Below are positions 1 through 6,810 of a stretch of DNA of 33,376 bases, in pieces. The position numbers and the translations under genes were made by a program. The notes below the pieces were generated by a model. The model did no database searches, was not told the origin of the DNA, and saw only the letters and a program-made list of their open reading frames with translations. Positions within the stretch are counted from its first letter, which is position 1. The number at the start of each line of letters is the position of its first letter. The stretch is from Rubrivivax sp. (GTDB lineage: Bacteria > Pseudomonadota > Gammaproteobacteria > Burkholderiales > Burkholderiaceae_C), in NCBI GenBank assembly GCA_030653505.1, contig JAURZK010000124.1:1-33376 (forward strand), written 5' to 3'.

Positions 1-1
1 G

Positions 2-1795
2 GCGGTGGCCGAGGCGCTGGGCGGCGTCACCAAGGCCCCGGCGCCTGCCGCGGCCGCCAGCGCGCCGGCCGGGGCCGCGGGCGTGGACGTGCGCATCGAC
101 GCGCCCGACGAACTGCGCACCCTGCTCGAACGCCACCTCGACATCGTGCGCCTGGGCCGCATGGCGCGCGAGGAGGTGGACGACAGCGAGTGGTCGCGCC
201 TCATCGACGCCACCCCGGCGCAGGTGCGCGAACTGCTGCAGACCGAGGGCTACTTCGCACCCCAGGTCACGTTGGCGCGCGAGTCGGGGGGCGAACCCGG
301 CCAGCGCGACGTCGTGCGCCTGCAGGTGCTGCCGGGCGAACGCGCGCGCATCACGCGCGTGACGCTCGAGGCCGAAGGCGCGCTGGAGCGCGGCGCCAGT
401 GCCGGCGACCCCTACGCCAGGAGTGTGCTCGACGGCTGGCGCGACGAATGGCCGCTGGGCGAGGGCAGTGGCTTCCGCAACCCGGCCTGGAGCGCGGCCA
501 AGGCCTCGGCACTGGCACGCCTGCGTGCCGCCGGTTACGCCAACGCCACCTGGGTGGGCACGGGCGCCCAGGTCGACACCGACGCGGGCACGGTGCGCCT
601 CTTCCTGGTGGCCGACAGCGGCCCGCTGTTCCGCTACGGCGAACTCGAGATCGAGGGCCTGGTGGTGCACGACAGCGACACCGTGATGCACCTGGCCGGC
701 ACACGCCGCGGCGCGCCTGTCACCGAGACCATGCTGCTCGACTTCCAGGACCGGCTGCAGAAGTCGGGCCTGTTCGAAAGCGTCAGCGTCACGCTCGACA
801 CCGACGCCACCCGCGCCGAGCAGTCCCTGGTGCTGGTGCGGCTGCGCGAGGCGCCGCTGCAGGTCTACACGCTGGGTGTCGGTGTCAGCGCCAACACCGG
901 GCCGCGCGCCTCGGCCGAGCACACCTGGCGGCGTGTCTTCGGCTACGCGGCGTTTTCGCGCAACAAGGTCGAGTGGGGCCAGAAGCGCCAGTTCTGGGAA
1001 GGCGAGGTCAGCACCCATCCGGGCGAAGGCCTGTACCGCAACCTGCTCGGCGGCACGGTCGAGAACCTCGAGTCCGACTCCGACACGGTGCTGTCGCAGC
1101 GCGCGCGCCTGGGCCGCACCCAGGACGGCACACGCATCGAGCGGCTGTACTTCCTGGAAGCCGAACGCTCACGCCGCACCACCCTGGCCGGCGAGCGCAA
1201 GAACGCCTTTGCGCTTTCGGTGAACTACCACGGCGTCTGGCGCGAACTCGACAGCGTCGTGCTGCCCACCGAGGGCTTCACCTTCGCCGGCCAGGTCGGT
1301 GTGGGGCGTTCACACGGCACCGACGCGCGCAGCGGCACCTTCAGCCGCGCCTATGCGCGCCTGACCGGCTACCTGCCCTTCGGCCGCGTCTGGTACGGCC
1401 AGGCGCGGCTGGAAGCCGGACAGGTCTTCCTCGGCTCGGGCACGGTGGCGCCCGACTCGCAGAAGTTCCGCGCCGGCGGCGACGACTCGGTGCGTGGCTA
1501 CGGCTACCGCAGCCTGGGCCCGCTGGTCGACGGCGCGGTGGGCAGCGGCAATGCCCTGTACACCGCCAGCGTCGAACTGGCGCGGCCGATCAGCGCCGCC
1601 ATGCCCTCGTTGTGGGGCGCGGTCTTCGTCGACGCGGGCAACGCCGCCGACAGCTTCAAGGAGCTCAAGCCCGCCGTGGGCTATGGCCTGGGCGTGCGCT
1701 GGCGCAGCCCGGTGGGCCCGCTGCGTGTCGACTGGGCATGGGCGCGCGAAACCGGCAAGGGCCGGCTGCACTTCAGCATCGGCATCGCGTTCTGA
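2..1795 (+). CDS. tamA: TamA-like outer-membrane assembly factor (Omp85/BamA superfamily), 5' partial
   Basis: This is the outer-membrane half of the translocation and assembly module. It works with inner-membrane TamB to insert or move outer-membrane proteins and, as known for the family, probably phospholipids. About 597 codons are visible. The frame is open to the window edge and no signal peptide is seen, so the true start lies upstream. Residues about 30-275 look like POTRA repeats. From about 285 the protein has the alternating pattern of a beta-barrel. The Omp85 motif VRGYGYRSLGP sits near residue 496, and the chain ends in FSIGIAF with the terminal phenylalanine typical of barrel proteins. 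The tamB start follows 6 bases after the stop, so the two genes are almost certainly cotranscribed and coupled. A generic BamA paralogue is less likely given this neighbour. Confidence 0.93.
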   Translation, partial: AVAEALGGVTKAPAPAAAASAPAGAAGVDVRIDAPDELRTLLERHLDIVRLGRMAREEVDDSEWSRLIDATPAQVRELLQTEGYFAPQVTLARESGGEPGQRDVVRLQVLPGERARITRVTLEAEGALERGASAGDPYARSVLDGWRDEWPLGEGSGFRNPAWSAAKASALARLRAAGYANATWVGTGAQVDTDAGTVRLFLVADSGPLFRYGELEIEGLVVHDSDTVMHLAGTRRGAPVTETMLLDFQDRLQKSGLFESVSVTLDTDATRAEQSLVLVRLREAPLQVYTLGVGVSANTGPRASAEHTWRRVFGYAAFSRNKVEWGQKRQFWEGEVSTHPGEGLYRNLLGGTVENLESDSDTVLSQRARLGRTQDGTRIERLYFLEAERSRRTTLAGERKNAFALSVNYHGVWRELDSVVLPTEGFTFAGQVGVGRSHGTDARSGTFSRAYARLTGYLPFGRVWYGQARLEAGQVFLGSGTVAPDSQKFRAGGDDSVRGYGYRSLGPLVDGAVGSGNALYTASVELARPISAAMPSLWGAVFVDAGNAADSFKELKPAVGYGLGVRWRSPVGPLRVDWAWARETGKGRLHFSIGIAF

Positions 1796-1801
1796 AGCAC
1801 C

Positions 1802-4800
1802 ATGGCTGAAGACCCCACCAACCCGCCCGCACCGACAGCCGCACCGGTGGTGCCGCTGCTGGCCCCGGCCAGGCCGGTGCGCACGGGGCTGTCGCTGCTG
1901 GTGCCGCTGCTCAGCATCGTCGCGTTGCTCCTGCTGATCGTCCTGGGCACGGCGGGCGGCATGCGCTGGCTGCTGGCCACCGAGCCCGGCACGGCCTGGC
2001 TGCTGCGGCAGCTGCCGGCAGTGGAGTTGCGCGGCTTCACGGGCACGCTGGCGGGCCCGAGCTGGCGCGCCGAGAGCCTGCGCATGCCGTGGGCCGGCGG
2101 CACGCAGTGGCTGCTGATCGAGGGCCTGCAGGCCGAAGGTGTGCAGTGGCAATGGCGACCGAACGAACACAGCTGGCTGGGGCTGCGCGCCACGGCGGTG
2201 TCGGCGCGGCGTATCACCGTGCACACCGGCCCACCGGGTCCGCCGGCGCCGCGACCGCTGGTGCTGCCGGCGACACTGAAGCCGCCGCTGCACGTGGCGC
2301 TGGATGCGCTGCAGGTCGATGAGCTCGTGGTCGATGCGCTGACACCGCTGCGCGCGCTGCGCCTGGCCGGGGTCGAGATCGACCCGCGGCCCGGCGCCGC
2401 GCACCACATCGACAAGTTCGACCTGCAGGTGCAGGGTGTGATGGTCACCGGCGCACTGGAGCTCGCCAACGCCCAGCCCTACGCCGTGACGGCGCAGGCC
2501 ACGCTGCGCCCGGTGCTGGAAGGCGACACGCCGGCCTGGGCCGCTGTCGTCAGCGCCAAGGGCACGGCGGCGGAACTCGACATCGAAGCCACGCTGCGCG
2601 GCCGGCCGCAGGGCAAGCTGGCCGCGCCCGCGCTCGACCTGCGCGCCGGCCTGCGCCCGCTGCAGGCCTGGTTGCTCGCCAGCCTGCAACTGCAGACCGA
2701 GGCGCTCGACCTCGCTGCACTGTCGCCACGTGCCCCTTCGACACGCCTGTCGGGCCAGGCCTCGCTGCAGGGCGGCGACAAAGGCAGCCCGCTGGTGGTG
2801 CAGCTGCGCCTGGACAACACGCTGCCCGGGCGCTGGAACGAAGGCCGGCTGCCGGTCAGGCAGGTGCTGGTCGATCTCGGCGGCCAGCTGGCGCAACCCG
2901 ATCAGGTCCAGCTGACACGCTTCGAACTGGCGTTGGCCGATGCCACGGGCAACGCCGGCCGCGTCAGCGGCACCGGCACCTGGCAGGGCCACACGCTGAC
3001 GCTGGACACCCGCGTCGAGCGCCTGACGCCGCAGCGCCTGGACGGCCGCGCCGCGGCGATGACGCTGACCGGCCCCGTGGCGTTGTCGCTGCGTGGCCTG
3101 CCCTCACCCGACTTCACTGCCACCACCAAGCCGCCGCCGCCTGACGTGCGCTGGAAGGTCGACCTGCAGGGCCAGCTCGACGGCACGCCACAGGCCGTGC
3201 AACTGCAGCTGGAAGGCAGCGCAGACGACAACCGGCTCGAGCTCACGCGGGCCAGCGCCAAGTCCGGTGGCGCCAGCGCCGAACTCACCGCAAGTGTCAC
3301 GCGCGCCAGCCGCGGCGAATGGGCCATCACCACCGCCGGCACCGTCACCGACTTCGACCCCCTGCCGTGGTGGCCCGGAGAGGCCGGCGGCGCCTGGCGC
3401 AAGGGCCCGCACCGCTTCTCGGGGGACTGGAAGTTCGACCTGCGTGTGCCCGGCAACGCCGACCGGCTGCAGCTGCTGGAACTGGCGCAGCGCGTGGCCG
3501 GCAACGGCCGGCTGCGTGTGCAGCGTTCGATGCTGGCCGGCGTGCCGCTGGCGGCCGACCTGACGCTGGCCTACATACCTTCGGCCACACCCATGCCGGC
3601 CACGCTGGTCGCCGAGGTGCAACTGGGTGGCAACCGCCTGCGCCTGGAAGGCCACGGCGACCCCGCCGGCAGCGGCGGCAGCGACCGCTGGCGCCTGGAG
3701 CTCGGCGCCCAGGCGCTGGCCGCGCTGGCGCCGCTGGCGCAACTGCATCCGGCGCTGGTCGGCTGGACACCGCGTGGCGGCAGCATCGTCGCCACGCTGG
3801 CTGCCGACGGCCGCTGGCCCGTGATGCGTACCGAAGGCAGCGCCACGGCGGCGCAACTGCAGCTGGGGCCGCTGCGCCTGGCGCGCGGCACGGCGGCCTG
3901 GGGCATGGAGACCGGCGGCGCGCAGCCGCTGGCACTGAAGCTCGACCTGGCCGACCTGAACTATGCCGGGCAGCGTGCCGACAACGTTCGCGCCGAGCTG
4001 CGCGGCACGCTTGCAGAGCATCAGATCGACATCTCCGGCGCCATGCCGGTCGCTCCGCCGCGGGCGGCCGAGCGCGTGCTCGGCATCCAGGTGCAGTCGG
4101 GCACGAACGCGCAGATGCAGGCACGCGGGCAGTGGCTGCCGAACCCGGCGGCGGGCGCGGGCGGCGGCCGCTGGAAAGCACAGATCCAGCGCCTCATCGT
4201 CGGCTCCTGGGACGGCAGCAGCGGCACCGCGCCGCCAGCCTCGGGCTGGGTCGAGGCGCGCGACCTGCGTGTCGAGTTCGAGTTCGGTGCCGGCATGAAG
4301 CTCGTCGCATTGCAGGCCGAACCCGGCCGCGTGCAGCTGGCCGACGCCGTGGCGCTGCGCTGGGACGAGGTGAACGTCGACCTGCGCGGCGCCCAGCCGC
4401 TGCTGCGCCTGCGTGCCGACATCGAGTCCTTCAAGCTCGCGCCGCTGCTGGCGCGCCTGCAGCCCGAAATGGGCTGGCAGGGCGACCTGCGCCTGGCCGC
4501 GCGCGTCGACATCCGCGCCGCCGAGAAGATGGACGCCGACCTCGTCTTCGAGCGTGTCGACGGCGACCTGCACGTCGTCGGCCCCGACAGCACGCAGCTG
4601 CTGGGCCTGACCGCGCTGCGCCTGGCCGTCAGCGCGCACGAGGGGCTGTGGACCTTCAAGCCCGACTTCCGCGGCCGCAGCCTGGGCGAACTGACGGGCC
4701 AGCTGCAGGTGCAGAGCACGCCCGAACGCCGCTGGCCGGCGCCTGGCGACAAGGTGTCGGGCCAGGTACAGGCGCGAGTGGCCGACGTCGGCATCTGGAG

Positions 4801-6073
4801 CGCCTGGCTGCCGCCGGGCTGGCGCCTGGCCGGCACGCTGCAGACCACCGCCACGCTCTCGGGCCGTTTCGACGGCCCCAACGTCGACGGTGAACTCGGC
4901 GGCAGCGGCCTGGGCGTGCGCAACCTGCTGCAGGGCGTGAACGTGCGCGACGGCGAGGTGCTGGTGAAGCTGGAAGGCGAGACCGCGCGCATCGAACGTT
5001 TCACGCTGCGCGGCGGCGACGGCAGCGCCACCATCACCGGCGGCGCACAACTCGGCAGCAAGCCCTCGGCGCGACTGCAGCTGAAGGCCGACCGCCTGCG
5101 CGTGCTGGGCCGCGTCGACCGCATGGTGACGGCCAGCGGCAACGCCGAGCTGCAGCTGAGCGCCGAACGCACCCAGATCGACGGCAAGTTCGTCATCGAC
5201 GAGGCCTTCTACGACGCCAGCCGTTCCGACGCGCCGTCACTGGACGACGACGTGACTCTGGGCCGCGGCGACGGGGACTTCAACGCGCGCGGCGAGAACG
5301 GCGAGGCGGCACCCCGGCGCAGCTTCGTGATGGCGGTGGACATCGACCTCGGCCAGAACGTGCGCATCCGCGGGCGCGGCCTGGACACCGGGCTGCGCGG
5401 GCAGTTGCGCCTGAGCACGCCCGGCGGCCGGCTGGCCGTCAACGGCACCATCCGCACCGACGGCGGCACCTACGCCGCCTATGGCCAGGCGCTGGACATC
5501 GAGCGCGGCATCGTCGCCTTCAGCGGCCCGGCCGACAACCCGCGCCTGGACGTGCTGGCGTTGCGGCCGAAGATCGACCAGCGTGTGGGCGTGGCCATCA
5601 CCGGCAACCTGCTGACGCCGCGTGTGCGGCTGTTCAGCGAACCCGAGATGGGCGACTCCGAGAAACTCTCGTGGCTGGTGCTGGGCCGTGCCCCCGACGG
5701 CCTGGGCCGCAACGACACCGCCCTGCTGCAGCGCGCCGCGGTGGCGCTGCTCTCGGGCGAAGGCGAGGCCCCCACCGACGCGCTGATGAAGAGCCTGGGC
5801 ATCGACGAGATCTCGCTGCGCCAGGGCGAAGGCGACGTGCGCGAGACCGTCATCACCATCGGCAAGCAGCTCAGCCGGCGCTGGTACCTGGGCTACGAAC
5901 GCGGCGTCAACGCCACCACCGGCACCTGGCAGCTGATCTACCGCATCGCGCAGCGCTTCACGCTGCGCGCGCAGAGCGGGCTGGACAGCGCCATCGACGT
6001 GATCTGGACCTGGCGGGCGCAGGAAACGCCGGCCGACGCGGGCAGCCGCAAGGTGAAGGTGACGCCGAAGTAG
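1802..6073 (+). CDS. tamB: TamB-like translocation and assembly module subunit (DUF490)
   Basis: This 1423-residue protein should span the periplasm from an inner-membrane anchor to TamA. A single hydrophobic segment at about residues 30-52 acts as an uncleaved signal anchor. A very long region of amphipathic beta-strand repeats follows, as in AsmA-like or bridge-type lipid transfer proteins. The last 350 or so residues match the C-terminal TamB (DUF490) domain, with glycine-rich strands such as VNGTIRTDGGTYAAYGQ and a barrel-like tail ending near residue 1410. Length is in the range for beta- and gammaproteobacterial TamB. The ATG lies 6 bases after tamA. There is no strong ribosome-binding site, which fits coupling to tamA translation. 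Long antisense frames here are GC-driven shadows. Confidence 0.95.
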   Translation: MAEDPTNPPAPTAAPVVPLLAPARPVRTGLSLLVPLLSIVALLLLIVLGTAGGMRWLLATEPGTAWLLRQLPAVELRGFTGTLAGPSWRAESLRMPWAGGTQWLLIEGLQAEGVQWQWRPNEHSWLGLRATAVSARRITVHTGPPGPPAPRPLVLPATLKPPLHVALDALQVDELVVDALTPLRALRLAGVEIDPRPGAAHHIDKFDLQVQGVMVTGALELANAQPYAVTAQATLRPVLEGDTPAWAAVVSAKGTAAELDIEATLRGRPQGKLAAPALDLRAGLRPLQAWLLASLQLQTEALDLAALSPRAPSTRLSGQASLQGGDKGSPLVVQLRLDNTLPGRWNEGRLPVRQVLVDLGGQLAQPDQVQLTRFELALADATGNAGRVSGTGTWQGHTLTLDTRVERLTPQRLDGRAAAMTLTGPVALSLRGLPSPDFTATTKPPPPDVRWKVDLQGQLDGTPQAVQLQLEGSADDNRLELTRASAKSGGASAELTASVTRASRGEWAITTAGTVTDFDPLPWWPGEAGGAWRKGPHRFSGDWKFDLRVPGNADRLQLLELAQRVAGNGRLRVQRSMLAGVPLAADLTLAYIPSATPMPATLVAEVQLGGNRLRLEGHGDPAGSGGSDRWRLELGAQALAALAPLAQLHPALVGWTPRGGSIVATLAADGRWPVMRTEGSATAAQLQLGPLRLARGTAAWGMETGGAQPLALKLDLADLNYAGQRADNVRAELRGTLAEHQIDISGAMPVAPPRAAERVLGIQVQSGTNAQMQARGQWLPNPAAGAGGGRWKAQIQRLIVGSWDGSSGTAPPASGWVEARDLRVEFEFGAGMKLVALQAEPGRVQLADAVALRWDEVNVDLRGAQPLLRLRADIESFKLAPLLARLQPEMGWQGDLRLAARVDIRAAEKMDADLVFERVDGDLHVVGPDSTQLLGLTALRLAVSAHEGLWTFKPDFRGRSLGELTGQLQVQSTPERRWPAPGDKVSGQVQARVADVGIWSAWLPPGWRLAGTLQTTATLSGRFDGPNVDGELGGSGLGVRNLLQGVNVRDGEVLVKLEGETARIERFTLRGGDGSATITGGAQLGSKPSARLQLKADRLRVLGRVDRMVTASGNAELQLSAERTQIDGKFVIDEAFYDASRSDAPSLDDDVTLGRGDGDFNARGENGEAAPRRSFVMAVDIDLGQNVRIRGRGLDTGLRGQLRLSTPGGRLAVNGTIRTDGGTYAAYGQALDIERGIVAFSGPADNPRLDVLALRPKIDQRVGVAITGNLLTPRVRLFSEPEMGDSEKLSWLVLGRAPDGLGRNDTALLQRAAVALLSGEGEAPTDALMKSLGIDEISLRQGEGDVRETVITIGKQLSRRWYLGYERGVNATTGTWQLIYRIAQRFTLRAQSGLDSAIDVIWTWRAQETPADAGSRKVKVTPK

Positions 6074-6090
6074 GTGGCAGCAGGTGCACC

Positions 6091-6119
6091 CGCCCGTTGC
6101 CGGACGACCGGCGGGGGCG
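6091..6119 (+). terminator. Hairpin between tamB and tRNA-Arg, possible terminator
   Basis: GCCGG (6099-6103) and CCGGC (6108-6112) pair around the loop ACGA. An outer CGCCC (6091-6095) can pair with GGGCG (6115-6119) across a small internal loop. It lies 18 bases after the tamB stop. No T-run follows, so termination would need Rho or would be weak. Confidence 0.4.
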
Positions 6120-6128
6120 TGACAAAAT
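6097..6128 (+). promoter_or_regulatory. Weak candidate promoter for tRNA-Arg
   Basis: TTGCCG at 6097-6102 resembles a -35 box and CAAAAT at 6123-6128 resembles a -10 box, 12 bases before the tRNA. The 20-base spacer is longer than the usual 16-18. Only the -10 element is reasonably convincing. Confidence 0.3.
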
Positions 6129-6140
6129 CCGCTTTCCCCG

Positions 6141-6215
6141 CCCGCCGTAGTTCAATGGATAGAACGGGCGCCTCCTAAGCGCCAGATGCAGGTTCGATTC
6201 CTGCCGGGGGGACCA
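6141..6215 (+). tRNA. tRNA-Arg (anticodon CCU)
   Basis: A full cloverleaf can be drawn. The acceptor 5' strand is 6141-6147, TA is at 6148-6149, and the D-stem GTTC/GAAC is 6150-6153 with 6162-6165. The anticodon stem GGCGC/GCGCC is 6167-6171 with 6179-6183, and the loop CTCCTAA has anticodon CCT at 6174-6176. The T-stem GCAGG/CCTGC is 6188-6192 with 6200-6204 around TTCGATT, followed by discriminator A6212 and an encoded CCA at 6213-6215. It reads AGG codons. One oddity is that position 4 (G6144) faces position 69 (G6208), a G-G mismatch in an otherwise GC-paired acceptor stem. Confidence 0.95.
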
Positions 6216-6227
6216 TTCGCCGAGGGC

Positions 6228-6343
6228 CCCCAAGGTCCCTGCGGACCTCGGGGCTGCGAATGCAGCCTTGTGCTTGCAAGCGACAGGCAAGCAGAAGCGG
6301 CGGGTCGAGGCCCGCACCTGCAAGCGCAGGCCCGCGCCGGGCC
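6228..6343 (+). repeat. Run of hairpins downstream of tRNA-Arg
   Basis: Several inverted repeats follow the tRNA closely. CCCC-A-AGGTCC/GGACCT-C-GGGG spans 6228-6253 with a CTGC loop and may end the tRNA transcript. GGCTGC/GCAGCC spans 6252-6267 with a GAAT loop. TGCTTG/CAAGCA lies at about 6271-6293. CCTGC/GCAGG spans 6317-6330, and GGCCCG/CGGGCC spans 6329-6343. No T-run follows any of them and no gene is visible between 6216 and 6353. The role of the stretch as a whole is unknown. Confidence 0.5.
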
Positions 6344-6353
6344 GATCCGCGTG

Positions 6354-6692
6354 CTAGCCCGCGCCGTGGAACTCACGAAGCCGCTGCAGTTCCCTCACCA
6401 TCGGCGCCGGGAAGCCCCGACGGCCACCGCGACGATCGACCAGCAGGTCGTCCAGCACCTGCTCGCGCAGCGACGCGTCGGCCCAGCACCAGGCGATGCG
6501 GTTGACCACGCGCGGATGGGCCTCGCACAGGCGCAGCGGCCGGCGGCGCGGCGGCAGTTGCCGCAACCAGCGCCGCGAGGTGCCGGTGAGTGCGCTGTCG
6601 CCATGGCGCTCGGGCCGGCGCAATGGCGCCCACTGCGTCTCGGCCCCGCCGTGGACCGCGTTCCCGAGGAAGTGTCTGATGAGCTCGAACAT
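6354..6692 (-). CDS. Small basic protein of unknown function (112 aa)
   Basis: I do not recognise a named family. The frame reads much longer upstream, but the ATG at 6692 is the likely start: AGGGGTGG lies 8 bases before it and the protein then begins with the helix MFELIRHFLG. The middle is rich in arginine and the C-terminal half carries IAWCWADASLREQVLDDLL and DRRGGRRGFP. That part has the look of a conserved soluble domain, not a chance frame. There is no signal peptide or membrane segment. It lies 118 bases downstream of the cyclic-di-GMP enzyme on the same strand and could be transcribed with it. Function is not inferred. Confidence 0.7.
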   Translation of the reverse strand: MFELIRHFLGNAVHGGAETQWAPLRRPERHGDSALTGTSRRWLRQLPPRRRPLRLCEAHPRVVNRIAWCWADASLREQVLDDLLVDRRGGRRGFPAPMVRELQRLREFHGAG

Positions 6693-6810
6693 GGCTGACC
6701 ACCCCTGCGTTGCCGTGCCGTCGAACGGCCCTTGAGGGGATTTCGGCGTCGTCGCGGCCGGACTGAAGCGGCGAGGCGTGCTCCGTGCCTGCGCGACGTG
6801 TCGGATGGGG

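Noticed and set aside
3104..5050. Long frame on the - strand within tamB
   Set aside because: It is an antisense shadow with Gln/Ala/Arg-rich sequence and no recognisable domain.
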